Source: JAJEDW01 sp963555775
GTDB lineage: Bacteria; Acidobacteriota; Terriglobia; 20CM-2-55-15
Length of the DNA: 64,000 bases
Direction: 5' to 3'
NCBI GenBank assembly: GCA_963555775.3
Contig: CAUVWY020000010.1
Coordinates: 1,364,001 to 1,428,000 of the forward strand
The stretch's first letter is position 1; each line of letters opens with the position of its first letter. Position numbers and translations under genes: made by a program. Below the pieces are notes generated by a model that ran no database searches, was not told where the DNA came from, and saw only the letters and a list, made by a program, of their open reading frames with translations. Of the stretch, positions 1-8,873 are shown piece by piece.

Positions 1-477
1 ACGGCTACAATCTATGAGAACGACGACAACACGCCGGTCGTGTTGGGGGACATCTCGAAGGCTTTCGGCGAAGTGACAAGGGTCAGCAACGGCGTCGTCT
101 ACTTCGACGGCCTCCAACAGATCCGGGATCACGGAGTGGCCAACGTCACTTCTTCGCTTCAGAGCCGGTACACCAACCGGGCGATCGCGGATGCCTCGGG
201 CAACCCGATACTGATCAATCCGGAACCCTGGCAACTCGGGACCATGGGCCTCTCATATTTCGAGGGGCCGGGCAATATCGGGCTGGATCTGGCCGCGACC
301 AAGAAGGTGCAGATCGGTGAAAACCAGGAGTTCGAGTTGCGGGTGGATGGCATCAACATCCTGAACCGCCCCAATTTCGGGAATCCGAGCATGAACATGA
401 ACTCCAGCAGTTTCGGGCGGATAACCCGTTCTACCGGCGAGCGTTCCTTCATCATCAACGCGCGCTACAGCTTCTGA
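1..477 (+). CDS. TonB-dependent receptor, C-terminal fragment (5' end outside window)
   Basis: The reading frame is open from the first base and ends with TGA at 475-477. It encodes about 158 residues of an outer-membrane barrel. The segment with LRVDGINILNRPNFGNP followed by a closing strand that ends in Phe (NARYSF) is typical of the last barrel strands of large Oar-like TonB receptors in Acidobacteriota. The full receptor in this window at 18839-22225 ends in a similar way (FRVEAFNVLN, then ALKYFF). The plug and N-terminal regulatory domain lie outside the window. The ligand cannot be inferred from this piece. Confidence 0.85.
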   Translation, partial: TATIYENDDNTPVVLGDISKAFGEVTRVSNGVVYFDGLQQIRDHGVANVTSSLQSRYTNRAIADASGNPILINPEPWQLGTMGLSYFEGPGNIGLDLAATKKVQIGENQEFELRVDGINILNRPNFGNPSMNMNSSSFGRITRSTGERSFIINARYSF

Positions 478-487
478 ATTTCAGGAT

Positions 488-734
488 TAGCCCGCCTTTC
501 TCACGGGTTTTCGTCGCGAAGAGTCGGAGACGCCGTCAGAGCTACGGCGCGTTCCTCGCGCCGGGCGCGTAGCGGCGCGTTCCTCGCGCCGGATCAAGCG
601 CGCCAAGACCTGAGGGTTTCTGACTGATTTGAAAGAAAGCACACACGATGGGTGGGAACGGACCGAAGATGCGCGCCAAGCACTGACGGATGGATCCGGC
701 GCTGTAGCAGACAACTCGTGAGAAATGCGGGTCA
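488..734. repeat. Dispersed inverted-repeat element, copy 1 (divergent middle)
   Basis: The left end reads AGCCCGCCTTTCTCACGGG and the right end reads CTCGTGAGAAATGCGGGT, so the ends form an imperfect inverted repeat. The first 50 bases and the last 40 match copies at 35320-35501 and 54934-55113. The middle of this copy differs: it carries a direct repeat of CGGCGCGTTCCTCGCGCC (about 545-595) and is longer than the other two. It lies between the receptor gene and its probable terminator. It looks like a non-coding MITE-like element. Reading frames through it are conserved only because the DNA is. Confidence 0.7.
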
Positions 735-796
735 GTTCCGGGATAGTTCCGGAACCTTTCCTGGACAAAAACAGAGAAACTCCGCTTTTACGCGAC

Positions 797-830
797 AAAC
801 CGGCCGGGCACTCCCCGGCCGGTTTCTTTT
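797..830 (+). terminator. Rho-independent terminator
   Basis: A perfect 12-bp stem (AAACCGGCCGGG / CCCGGCCGGTTT) with a 5-base loop is followed by CTTTT. It is downstream of the TonB receptor fragment, with the repeat element in between, and faces the convergent gene that ends at 844. The T-run is on the + strand, so it should end rightward transcription. Confidence 0.8.
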
Positions 831-843
831 CATGGCGCCTGGC

Positions 844-1647
844 TCATGGCGCCGAGCAGGGTGCCGGATTCCATCCGGAATCGTCCGGTTCCCGCCGGAA
901 GTACATGGTGCGAACCCAAAGGTCGCTCAGATACTGCGGGTCGTCGACGATGGCCGTTACAATCAGGTAATCTTCCCCGCCAGCTTCGGCGATGCGGTTG
1001 ACGTACTCGGTGAGGACCGCGTTCTCGCTGTAGGGGACACCGTTCGGCCTCAGGTAGCCGGGCCGCATCCGGTTCGTGACGACCTTCAACTGGCCTCGGC
1101 TCGTGTCGGTCCCGCCGGACGCGAATTGCCATTCGGCGACTGAGTCTCCCTGCCATGTGGTTCCATCTGCCGGCGGCGCCGGCCCGAAGCGGAACAAACG
1201 GGTTTGCAACCCGGCATCGATGTCCATGCGAAGCGACTCATCGTCCTCCCACCGGACGTTCAAACGAACGGGCAGCCGCATTATGGCGGCGGCGCCGTAC
1301 ACCTTGCATTCCCTGCCGGTTTCGGTGGACGGGTCCCATTGGTCGGCGACCCGGCGCCCCTCATCGTTCAGTGGAATGCCCATGTAGTCCCCCTGGGGCG
1401 GCCGGATCATCCGGTAGCGCCAATCGTCGCTGATCAGGGACACCCAGTACCCGGTCAGATCGAGGGGAGCAGCTTCGCGGGAGGATGCGGGCGATTGCGG
1501 GTAAGCGCGGACCGCCGCCGCTGGAAAGGCCATCGCGCCAACCGTCAGCATTGCGAGGCCCCATTTCCGGATCGATGACCGGCAAACCATTGAGAGGACT
1601 GTCCGGGCTGTTATGAAACGGATGTCTTCGGGAAGCATGGCGTTCAC
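844..1647 (-). CDS. Secreted WEGD-superfamily protein, function unknown
   Basis: A 267-residue protein. A GTG start at 1647 overlaps the TGA of the upstream MBL gene, which suggests translational coupling; an ATG at 1638 is the alternative. It has a long N-terminal region with a signal-like stretch ending near AAAVRA. The mature part begins LDLTGYWVS and holds GDYMGIPLND, a TWQGDSVAEW segment, GYLRPNGVPYSENAVLTEY and VTAIVDDPQYL. These landmarks occur in the same order in the protein at 2751-3638 (LGMPLND, GEWVGD, YLERNGVPNSDLATLTQY, HDPVYL), so the two flanking genes are distant paralogues. I know of no assigned activity. A periplasmic location is inferred from the signal region. Confidence 0.8.
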   Translation of the reverse strand: MNAMLPEDIRFITARTVLSMVCRSSIRKWGLAMLTVGAMAFPAAAVRAYPQSPASSREAAPLDLTGYWVSLISDDWRYRMIRPPQGDYMGIPLNDEGRRVADQWDPSTETGRECKVYGAAAIMRLPVRLNVRWEDDESLRMDIDAGLQTRLFRFGPAPPADGTTWQGDSVAEWQFASGGTDTSRGQLKVVTNRMRPGYLRPNGVPYSENAVLTEYVNRIAEAGGEDYLIVTAIVDDPQYLSDLWVRTMYFRREPDDSGWNPAPCSAP

Positions 1648-2744
1648 TCTTCCCCTCGAAGGCTGCGATACACCGCCTCGACGAACATATCAGTCGTCCA
1701 GGGACCGGCAGTGGCGCCGTAACGGCTGTCGTATCCCGCGGTGGGTTTTGCAGCACGCACTTCTTCGAGGCCCATCCCCATGTCGATCATGTTCTGGACG
1801 CGATCGCGGATGATCGTCAGCATGTCCCGGTAGTACGCGACATCGGCCGAATCGCTGAGCCGTCCGTGACCGGGAACGATCATCGTTCCACCCTCGGTCC
1901 TGAATTCAGGAAAGGCCACGTCCAGAACGAGGTTCAGACCGTCGATAATTCCCTGAACGCTCCCCCCACCCTCAAGGTCGATGACAGGATAGCGGGTCGT
2001 TACAAAGATATCGCCCGTACTGATCACGTCCGAGCCGCGGAACCAGACCAACACGTCGCCATCGGTGTGCGCCGAAGGTTGGTGTAGGAGTTGAATGCCT
2101 TCGCCGTTGAAATGTTGGCTGAGCTTGAAGTACTCGCTACGGAAAGTAATTGTCGGCCAAGCTCCAAACGGCACTGGAGACGGACCATCGAGAGTCGTTG
2201 CCATCCGCAACAGAACATTTTCGTGCGTGTAGATTGCGGCGCCCTCTGCCGCGTCATCGATCGTCGTTGCAACGTTGCCCCCCGTGAGCGTCATTCCGGC
2301 CGCGGCAATCGCCTCGTTGCCTCCCATGTGATCCGGGTGGAGGTGGGTATTGATCACGAAGCGAATCGGTTTCGGCGGAGGCGGCGGCCGGCGCTCCAAT
2401 TCGAAAGCCGGGCGGGTCGGCGCTCCGCCGGGGCTTCGCGGCGGGTTGGCGCTGAGTTGCACCTGTAGTCCACGGATCGCCGCCAGAACGGCCTCGCTCG
2501 TTTCCGATGAGCCGGAATCGACCGCAAGGACGCCGTCGGGTCCCACCGATACGGTCACGTTGCCGCCTGCGCCGACGATCATGTAGACCGGACCGCGCAC
2601 ATGCAGCACCTCGATGTTCGCGTCCTGCGGACCGCTCTGCGTCCCGCGAGACGGAACCGCGAAACACATCGCCAACATTATCGCGGCGCCCGCTGCCGGA
2701 AGGACCCGGAGCGATCCACAGCAGGCAGATCCTTTCACGAACAC
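1644..2744 (-). CDS. Secreted MBL-fold metallo-hydrolase
   Basis: 366 residues with a signal peptide at about 1-35. The metallo-beta-lactamase metal motif HxHxDH is intact as NTHLHPDHMGGN near residue 135, followed by the later ligands in AHTDGDVLVWF and VPGHGRLSD. The domain opens with VYMIVGAGGNVTVSVG. Substrate is unknown; related acidobacterial proteins are annotated only as MBL-fold hydrolases. It sits between two WEGD-superfamily genes (4-base overlap downstream, 6-base gap upstream), so the three are probably one transcript. The same two domain types are fused in the gene at 55458-57404, whose MBL part has lost these ligands. Confidence 0.9.
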   Translation of the reverse strand: MFVKGSACCGSLRVLPAAGAAIMLAMCFAVPSRGTQSGPQDANIEVLHVRGPVYMIVGAGGNVTVSVGPDGVLAVDSGSSETSEAVLAAIRGLQVQLSANPPRSPGGAPTRPAFELERRPPPPPKPIRFVINTHLHPDHMGGNEAIAAAGMTLTGGNVATTIDDAAEGAAIYTHENVLLRMATTLDGPSPVPFGAWPTITFRSEYFKLSQHFNGEGIQLLHQPSAHTDGDVLVWFRGSDVISTGDIFVTTRYPVIDLEGGGSVQGIIDGLNLVLDVAFPEFRTEGGTMIVPGHGRLSDSADVAYYRDMLTIIRDRVQNMIDMGMGLEEVRAAKPTAGYDSRYGATAGPWTTDMFVEAVYRSLRGEE

Positions 2745-2750
2745 CTCCGG

Positions 2751-3638
2751 CTACCTTGTGGGCTGGCTGGTTTCGAGCTTCAACTGAAACTCGGGGTACA
2801 TCGTTTCGGCCCCGCCCCATATGGCGTCTTCGGGAAGCGCCAACCCCTGGGTGAAGCCGGTCAGAAACGGATTCGTTCCCGGCAGGAATTGGGGCACCTC
2901 ATCCAGAGGCCTGTCGACTTCTTCGACGACATCGCAGGGATACGGATCCAGTTGCTGGTTCAGGTCCAGACGATACTCGACACTCCGGACGAACGGTTCG
3001 GTCAGATAGACCGGATCGTGAACGATCCAGATCCAGGTCAGGAAATCCTCGTTGCGGACCCAGTATTGCGTCAGGGTGGCCAAGTCGCTGTTCGGGACGC
3101 CGTTGCGTTCGAGATAGGCTTCCTTGAGGTGGGTGGTCGAAATCTTGAGCATGTCTCCAACCCACTCGCCGGTGGAGAAACCGGCCCAACTGTGCGCGGC
3201 GTTCGGCGAGGGATGCGGCCTGCCGTCCATATAGATGGGGTGATCGACGGATCGGAGCCACTCGGCGTGAAACGCGACGACCTCCCGCGTCACGGGGTCC
3301 ACTTCCTTCCAGATCTTCAGCGCCGACGCGCCAAGCAGAATGTGGGCGGCGCCGTGAGGCCGGCATTGCCACTGGGGCAATGAAAGGATCCCCGGGTTCC
3401 AGCTCTCTGCTCTGGCACGCGCATCGTCGTTGAGCGGCATTCCAAGCCAATCTCCCAGGTCGATCTGCTGGCTGCGTTGGGGCGAAGCGACCTGGGCCCA
3501 CTCTCCGGAAAAATCGATCTGGGCCGATGCCGGAAGGCATGCGATCGATAACAGGACGAGCGACGCGCCGTTCACCGCTTTCATGGCTGTCATGGCTGTC
3601 ATGGCTTTCATGGCTGTCACGGCGGCTTGCACGGTCAT
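2751..3638 (-). CDS. Secreted WEGD-superfamily protein, function unknown
   Basis: 295 residues. The ATG at 3638 has GGGGAT 9 bases upstream. The signal peptide ends at PASAQ and is preceded by a low-complexity run of MKA/MTA codons. The mature part has FSGEWAQV, DWLGMPLNDDARARAESW, WAGFSTGEWVGDMLKI and NGVPNSDLATLTQY. It is clearly homologous over its length to the N-terminal half of the 648-residue fusion at 55458-57404 (WAGFSTGEWVGATLVV, PVYLDGRPHPP). First gene of the putative three-gene unit with the MBL hydrolase. Its role is unknown; the fusion elsewhere suggests it works with an MBL domain. Confidence 0.82.
   Translation of the reverse strand: MTVQAAVTAMKAMTAMTAMKAVNGASLVLLSIACLPASAQIDFSGEWAQVASPQRSQQIDLGDWLGMPLNDDARARAESWNPGILSLPQWQCRPHGAAHILLGASALKIWKEVDPVTREVVAFHAEWLRSVDHPIYMDGRPHPSPNAAHSWAGFSTGEWVGDMLKISTTHLKEAYLERNGVPNSDLATLTQYWVRNEDFLTWIWIVHDPVYLTEPFVRSVEYRLDLNQQLDPYPCDVVEEVDRPLDEVPQFLPGTNPFLTGFTQGLALPEDAIWGGAETMYPEFQLKLETSQPTR
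3576..3620 (-). repeat. In-frame 9-bp tandem repeat in signal-peptide region
   Basis: Five 9-bp units (ATGACAGCC / ATGAAAGCC variants) lie at the 5' end of the gene ending at 2751. They encode VTA-MKA-MTA-MTA-MKA. Unit length is a multiple of three, so slippage would add or remove three residues and alternative ATG starts without breaking the frame. Confidence 0.8.
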
Positions 3639-3703
3639 GTACTTATCCCCGGGTATATGCAGCGGCCGACGGCATAATGTACAACGCGAGTCGGAATTGG
3701 ACC

Positions 3704-4882
3704 TTAACGAGATGCGAGGATACTTGCAAGCTGTTCGCGGACATTTTCCAGCGATGGGGTCTGCGGATCATCCGGATTACGCTCGAGGTACGTCGTCACC
3801 GCCTCCAACGCCTCCTGGTATCGTCCCTGACGGTTGAATACGTTGATCAGTGCCAGGAACGCGTCGTCCAAATCGCCGTCGAGTTCGATCGCGCGGTTGA
3901 GCATGGATTCGGCCCGGGGATATTCGGAGGTCTTGTACAGCGCGACGCCCAGAAAATAGTGGGCCGTGGGGGAAATCGGATCGATGGCGACAGCGGCCTC
4001 CAGAGTCTCGACCGCCTGGCCGAAGAGATCCCGCGCTTCCTCGGTCCGGCCTTCAATATCCCTAGCCTCTCCCTCCTGATAGTAAAGCGTCCCGAGATTG
4101 ACGACGGGGACCACCCATGGGGGATTCAGTTCCCGGGCTCTCTCGAACGCCGTCCGCGCCTCGTCGTACCGGGCTGCCAGCGAATACTGGGCTCCGAGAC
4201 TATTGTGTGCCTCCGCATAGTCGGGAGCGAGTTCGAGCGCCCGCACCAGATGCTCGATGCTCCGTTCGCTGTTGCCGTCAGCCGATTCCTCGATCGCCTT
4301 TTCGTATTCCTCGATCGCTTCGTCCGGAATATTGGCCGCCAGCGTCCTCAGGTCCACCACGTAGGCGCTGCTGCCGCCGGGGTCTCCGCGTACTGTCGGC
4401 GGCGGCGCCGGATTCAGAACGATCATGACGCGCCCCCCGAAACGAAGATCGACGTGCCGGTCGAGACGTTCGCGATACGGCTGGAATCCATCGGCTTCCA
4501 CCACGACGTAATAGACACGTCCGAAATCGAGCTGGACGTTTCTAAATGCAAAGCGGCCCGATCCGTCAGTGTACGCAAACCCGATTCGTTCGGAACCCTG
4601 ACCCTCAAGCCGGACTTCAATTATCCCGTCCGGTTGACGCGGAGTCTGGACGATAATGCTTCCTTCGATCGTCATCGCCCGCGGGCCGGAATCCCGCGGT
4701 ATTGAGTCCCGCGGTATGGGGTTCCGTGGCGGTGGGGTTGGAACCGGGGCGCGAGGTTGTGGCGGTCTTTCCTGCGCGGAACTCGGCGCCGCAACCGCTT
4801 CGGCGGTCATTGCGGAAAGAAATCCGGTCAGAAGCAGAATGGCAGTGCCTAGCCAAACGCCGTATGGGAAGTCCCGTTTCAT
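3704..4882 (-). CDS. TPR protein with carboxypeptidase-regulatory-like domain
   Basis: 392 residues from the ATG at 4882, chosen because it begins a clean signal peptide (MKRDFPYGVWLGTAILLLTG). A Pro/Arg-rich linker follows. Then comes a beta-sandwich domain of about 85 residues (IEVRLEGQGSERIGFAYTDG, then GFQPYRERL) of the carboxypeptidase-regulatory type, and then at least five tetratricopeptide-like repeats (for example AEAHNSLGAQYSLAARYDEA). Such proteins are common in Acidobacteriota as periplasmic scaffold or assembly factors. No catalytic motif is seen. It is the farthest upstream of the leftward genes here, 65 bases from the WEGD-superfamily gene, so co-transcription is possible. Confidence 0.82.
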   Translation of the reverse strand: MKRDFPYGVWLGTAILLLTGFLSAMTAEAVAAPSSAQERPPQPRAPVPTPPPRNPIPRDSIPRDSGPRAMTIEGSIIVQTPRQPDGIIEVRLEGQGSERIGFAYTDGSGRFAFRNVQLDFGRVYYVVVEADGFQPYRERLDRHVDLRFGGRVMIVLNPAPPPTVRGDPGGSSAYVVDLRTLAANIPDEAIEEYEKAIEESADGNSERSIEHLVRALELAPDYAEAHNSLGAQYSLAARYDEARTAFERARELNPPWVVPVVNLGTLYYQEGEARDIEGRTEEARDLFGQAVETLEAAVAIDPISPTAHYFLGVALYKTSEYPRAESMLNRAIELDGDLDDAFLALINVFNRQGRYQEALEAVTTYLERNPDDPQTPSLENVREQLASILASR

Positions 4883-5039
4883 CGCTGAAATTGTTTCACA
4901 TTCGAAGATAAGCCGCCAACAATCTCGGGGTGGAAGCCGCCGGACCCGATGGCGGCGAGAATCTGACCGCAAAGAGATTGCATAAACTTCCAGGCCACGC
5001 CGCCTGAAGGCCCACTATTGCGGATATGGGCAACCCGGT

Positions 5040-5056
5040 GCGGGCAAGATGCCCGC
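5040..5056. repeat. Short GC-rich hairpin in intergenic region
   Basis: A perfect 7-bp inverted repeat, GCGGGCA-AGA-TGCCCGC, lies in the 262-base gap between the leftward CoA-ligase stop (5145) and the leftward TPR gene. No T-run follows, so it is not a classical terminator. It may be a small intergenic repeat or transcript-end structure. The rest of the gap shows nothing I recognise. Confidence 0.4.
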
Positions 5057-5144
5057 GTTCCCAGGCGCGTATCGTTGCGCCGCCGAACCTTCGCGCGCTT
5101 TCGTACCATCCTTACATTGTCGTCCCTGATTGCGGACACCCGTA

Positions 5145-7274
5145 TCAGTTGACAATCAGCAGTCCGTCGACCGCGACGACTTCCTCGCGGGTCCACTTCA
5201 GCGGATTGATCTCCATGACGAACCGGTCCCACGGCGCCGACACGGCGAGTTCTGAAAAACGTGCGATGAACCTGGCGGCGGGATCGGTCTCACGGGGAGG
5301 CACGGCGGCTGGGGGTCGAATGCGGAGTCTCGAGAGCATGTGGGCGGCCAGGCCGGGGCCGACGGGGGCGCGCTCGGTGACGACCTCGTCGAGCAGCTCT
5401 GTCCAGTGCCCTCCGGCTCCGCAGGTCACCATGGTCCCGAAAAGGGGGTCTCTGAATGTCGTCACGAGCAATTCGACACCGCCCGGGAACATTTTCTGTA
5501 CGTACACGCCTTCGAGTTCAACCGGAATCCGTCGTGCGCGCGCGTTGAGTTCCTGGAACGCCGCACGCACGTCTTCCGGACCTTGGAGTTCAAGCGCAAT
5601 AAGACCGGCTTCGGCCCGGTGAGTGACCCCGGGACCGATGCCCTTCAGCGCGACGGGAGGTCCGATGGACTCGGCGGCTTCGAGCGCTTCAGCCTCGTTC
5701 CGGACCAACCGGGCGGCGGCAACCGGCAGCCCGGCCGCGCGAAGGATCCGGTGGCACTCCGGTTCGGAAACCACGAGACGTGCATCCGTTTCCGGCACGA
5801 ACGGGGCCCAATCGAACGGCGCGAGATCCTCCTCGGCCGGACGTTCCGGGCGTTGCGGGCGTTCGAGGGTTTCGGCCGACGAATGCATCCGGCCAATGAC
5901 GCGAATCGCACGTTCCGTGTCCAGGAACATGAATATTTCTGCCGAGGCGAGCCGTTCCCGGACTCCGGCGGGCGGCGAGGGCCAGCACACGAACACGGGT
6001 TTGTCCGTGCGTTCGACCAAACCCAGAATCACGTCCGAAATTTCGGTGGCCCGCGACGCGAGCGAACCCGCGATAAACAACACTGACTGAATCGCGGGCT
6101 CCGCGGCAACCGCCTCGAGCGCCTCAGGCAACCGCGCCAGAGATTCCGGGCGAAACGCCGTTGTGGGGGTGAGGTCGAGGGGGTTTGCCAATGTCGCCAC
6201 CGAAACCAGCAACGGACGCAGGCGCTTCAGGCATTCGTTGCTCAGAGAAGGCGTGGTCAGCCCGCGCGCGGCGCACTGATCGGCAGCCAGCACGCCGTTG
6301 CCGCCACCGAACGTAACGATCCCCACGCCCGGCAGTTTCGGCAGCCGGCTCCGCGTGCGGACCAGCGTCAAGGAGACGTCGACGAGTTCTTCGAGAGAGG
6401 ACACGCGAATCACTCCCATCTCTTCGAAAATGGCATCGTAAACGCGGTCTTCACCGACAAGTGCGCCCGTGTGGGCCAGCGCCGCCTGTCGGCTGACGCC
6501 CGTTGTTCCCGCTTTGATCAGCACGACCGGCTTGCCGCGGCTTCGGGCTTCTTCGAGGGCACGCAGGAACCGGTCCGCGTCCCCGACACCTTCCAGGTAT
6601 CCCCCAATCACGGCGGTTCCCGGATCGCACGCCAGGGCATACAGGTAATCCGCAAAGCCGACGACCGCCTCATTGCCGCTGCTGATCATGTAGCGGGTTC
6701 CGAAACCCGCCTGCTGCATCATCGAAAGCGCCCCCGTACATATGCCGCCGCTCTGACCCAGAATCGATATCGAGCCGGGGCGGAGCGATTCCATTTCGTA
6801 GAGAGCCGTCGAGAACGTCGACGTGGCGGGCAGACTGGCGTTGATGACACCGACGCAATTGGGCCCGCAGAGATTGAATCCGTTGTTGCGGCAAACCGCC
6901 GTCAGTTCCTGCTGCAGGTCAACCCCTGCGCTTCCCGCTTCGGCCAGGCCCCCGGCGTAGGCGATACCATGGGTGATGCCAACCCGCGCGCATTCCTCGA
7001 TCGCACCGATCAGCGCGTTGGCCGGGACTGCCAGGATCGCCAGATTAGGGACCTCCGGCAAAGCCGAAAGGCACGTCAGGCAGTCACGTCCGGCGACGGT
7101 CCCGCCTTTCGGGTTCACCGGCCACACCGGCCCTCGAAATCCGAACTTGACGAGGCGGCGCACGGTGTCGCCTCCGAGGTTTCCCGGACGATCCGAGGCA
7201 CCGATGACAACAACCGACGACGGTTCCAGAATTCCGGAGACGTCGAGGAACGGTTCCTCCACCTTGGAGAGCAT
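5145..7274 (-). CDS. NDP-forming acyl-CoA synthetase (acetate-CoA ligase family)
   Basis: 709 residues. The N-terminal CoA-binding domain has VVVIGASDRPGNLGGDTVRR (about 22-41). The succinyl-CoA-ligase-like domain carries LGQSGGICTGALS and the phospho-histidine segment ALAHTGALVGEDRVYDAIF. The C-terminal part (from DARLVVSEPECHRILRAAG) is an ATP-grasp domain. The family makes acyl-CoA from an organic acid plus CoA with NTP hydrolysis to NDP and phosphate, or runs in reverse. The ATG abuts the TctB stop (TGA/ATG), so it is the last gene of a leftward operon of two hotdog dehydratases and TctB. Context suggests activation of the imported acid. Cytoplasmic. Confidence 0.9.
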   Translation of the reverse strand: MLSKVEEPFLDVSGILEPSSVVVIGASDRPGNLGGDTVRRLVKFGFRGPVWPVNPKGGTVAGRDCLTCLSALPEVPNLAILAVPANALIGAIEECARVGITHGIAYAGGLAEAGSAGVDLQQELTAVCRNNGFNLCGPNCVGVINASLPATSTFSTALYEMESLRPGSISILGQSGGICTGALSMMQQAGFGTRYMISSGNEAVVGFADYLYALACDPGTAVIGGYLEGVGDADRFLRALEEARSRGKPVVLIKAGTTGVSRQAALAHTGALVGEDRVYDAIFEEMGVIRVSSLEELVDVSLTLVRTRSRLPKLPGVGIVTFGGGNGVLAADQCAARGLTTPSLSNECLKRLRPLLVSVATLANPLDLTPTTAFRPESLARLPEALEAVAAEPAIQSVLFIAGSLASRATEISDVILGLVERTDKPVFVCWPSPPAGVRERLASAEIFMFLDTERAIRVIGRMHSSAETLERPQRPERPAEEDLAPFDWAPFVPETDARLVVSEPECHRILRAAGLPVAAARLVRNEAEALEAAESIGPPVALKGIGPGVTHRAEAGLIALELQGPEDVRAAFQELNARARRIPVELEGVYVQKMFPGGVELLVTTFRDPLFGTMVTCGAGGHWTELLDEVVTERAPVGPGLAAHMLSRLRIRPPAAVPPRETDPAARFIARFSELAVSAPWDRFVMEINPLKWTREEVVAVDGLLIVN

Positions 7275-7748
7275 TCAGAGACCCAGTGCCTGCAGGATGC
7301 CGATGGAGGACGACGGAAGCGGGACACGCAGGAGTTGTTCGAAAACGTAGTGGGTTCCGAAACTTCCCGCGATCGCCAGGACGATCTTCAGCACCAGGCG
7401 CTCCCGGCTGAAGGCGGTCAGCAGAAAGAGAAGGAGCCCCAGCATCGTCAGGTTGAACCCGAGGCGTTCCACAAGTATCGCGAACGCAACGAGCGACAGA
7501 GCCACCCCGGCGACTCGCAGTAATCCACCGCGATCCCCAACGAAGGGCGTAGTTGTTTCCGCGGGCATTCCAGCGGCGCCGGCAAACCAGAACGCGCTCG
7601 ATACGGTCAGAACGACACCGATGCCGAAGGCGAAGGATCCGGGGCCCAGTCCGAATTCCCCGGTTAGTCCCAGACCGTACCCCGCGAAAATCAGGTACAG
7701 GCCCGTTGCGACAAAAACAAGGCTGGCGAGTTGGCGCGGACGCCGCAT
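7275..7748 (-). CDS. Tripartite tricarboxylate transporter, small subunit TctB
   Basis: 157 residues from the ATG at 7748, which shares one base with the upstream stop (TGATG). Four hydrophobic segments (LASLVFVATGLYLIFAG, ITVSS-type helix, LLFLLTAF, IVLAIAGSFGTHYVFEQLL) and the short LP-rich C-terminus match the TctB/DUF1468 family. TctB is the small membrane subunit of TTT importers, which use a TctC binding protein and a large TctA channel. No tctA lies in this operon; the only one is in the divergent operon at 12165, which has its own tctB. Confidence 0.85.
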   Translation of the reverse strand: MRRPRQLASLVFVATGLYLIFAGYGLGLTGEFGLGPGSFAFGIGVVLTVSSAFWFAGAAGMPAETTTPFVGDRGGLLRVAGVALSLVAFAILVERLGFNLTMLGLLLFLLTAFSRERLVLKIVLAIAGSFGTHYVFEQLLRVPLPSSSIGILQALGL

Positions 7749-8209
7749 CAAACCGCCGCGACCTCGACGCTGGCGTCCCCAACTGTCAGTTTCGTCCGGT
7801 CGCCGTCTTCGCACCAGACTTCGAGCCGGTACGTTACCGTTCCGCTGGCGTTCGGCTCCCGGGAAAGCACTCTTCCCCGAACGAAGACCTTCGTGCCCAG
7901 GAATATCGGCTTGATGAATTTAGTGCGCAACTCGCCATTTTCCAGATAGGCCATGCCGAAGCACTGCAGCAGCATGCTGGAGATCCAGTTGGTCGAGATC
8001 ATGCCGTCGGCGATAATACCGGCCAGTCCCTGCGTCCTGGCGTACTCCTCATTGGTGTGGATGTTGGAAGCCACCCTGGCCAGTTCTCCCTTCGCCGCCG
8101 AAAGCATCGCGCTGTCGTACCATTCGATCCGTTCCGGAGTAACAACCCGAACGGGTCCTTTGATTTCGGACCCCACCGTCAGTCCGCTTGGGCCGCCATG
8201 TTCATTCAT
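7748..8209 (-). CDS. MaoC-like hotdog-fold dehydratase
   Basis: 153 residues from the ATG at 8209, which overlaps the upstream stop by 8 bases (ATGAATGA). The sequence has RIEWYDSAMLSAAK, NIHTNEEYARTQGLAGIIADG and FIKPIFLGTKVFVRGRVLS, matching MaoC-type (R)-specific enoyl-CoA hydratases, with the N-H-D-like region and the hydrophobic hot-dog helix. It is probably the partner of the next upstream gene, as hotdog dehydratases often work as heterodimers. The predicted reaction is hydration or dehydration of a short acyl-CoA. Substrate unknown. Confidence 0.8.
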   Translation of the reverse strand: MNEHGGPSGLTVGSEIKGPVRVVTPERIEWYDSAMLSAAKGELARVASNIHTNEEYARTQGLAGIIADGMISTNWISSMLLQCFGMAYLENGELRTKFIKPIFLGTKVFVRGRVLSREPNASGTVTYRLEVWCEDGDRTKLTVGDASVEVAAV

Positions 8210-8672
8210 CGACGAACTCCTTGTCGGCTTCGTACTGGAGAAGCGTCTTGTCGGTGTAGGTGGTGACGAGCCTTCCATCCGAAGTATGGACTTCAAGGAA
8301 GTAATCGATATAGTGTCTGCCGCGCTTGACGTACTTGTCGGTAATGCGTCCGCTGACAATCAATCGTTCGCCGACGAAGGCCACACTGGCATGGCGCGCG
8401 TGGTATTCGTAGTGGATGCGCGCGTCCGGCCCCATGTCGCCGGCCACTCGTTTCTCCTTGAGGCAGTTTTCCTCGAGAATCCGCATCTTGTCGACGTGGA
8501 TCATGGTCGGCGGACGAATCTGACGGCCTCCGGGGGCCTCCGGCGAATGCATCCATTCGGAGTTTTCCTCGACTCCGTGCGCGTACTCGCTCGCCATGAA
8601 CGAAGTCAGTTCGTACTCCACCGGTTCGAACACATCGCCGGCTTCGAGATCGCTGATGTAGCCTCCGAGCAT
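8202..8672 (-). CDS. MaoC/FAS1-like hotdog dehydratase subunit
   Basis: 156 residues from the ATG at 8672, which is preceded by GAGGGGG. The landmarks LEAGDVFEPVEYELT, PPTMIHVDKMRILEENC and FVGERLIVSGRITDKYVKRG fit the N-terminal-domain type of MaoC-like dehydratase. First gene of the leftward operon dehydratase-dehydratase-TctB-CoA ligase. It is divergent from the gene at 8874, with a 201-base shared promoter region in which I could not fix promoter boxes. Longer upstream starts exist but lack a ribosome site. Confidence 0.75.
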   Translation of the reverse strand: MLGGYISDLEAGDVFEPVEYELTSFMASEYAHGVEENSEWMHSPEAPGGRQIRPPTMIHVDKMRILEENCLKEKRVAGDMGPDARIHYEYHARHASVAFVGERLIVSGRITDKYVKRGRHYIDYFLEVHTSDGRLVTTYTDKTLLQYEADKEFVDE

Positions 8673-8873
8673 TTTCCCCCTCACTGACCCAAACCGGCGC
8701 CCAGAACCCGTCGCAGACCCCCGCGGGGGTTTGCCGCGGCCGATCCGGAATCGGCTACGGAAAAATAACGCCTTGAAAACAGTCAACACCCTAACAACGC
8801 CGGACTGTCCGCGGTTATTCTACGCTGTCGTGTTGCAATTCGACCCATGGTAGCTGAATCGTCGTTGTGAATC

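Noticed and set aside
487..798. Leftward reading frame ending in SSRRKPVRKAG, with similar frames near 35244-35531 and 54934-55185
   Set aside because: The shared peptide comes from the inverted-repeat element itself. The frame has no ribosome site or family features and breaks outside the repeat.
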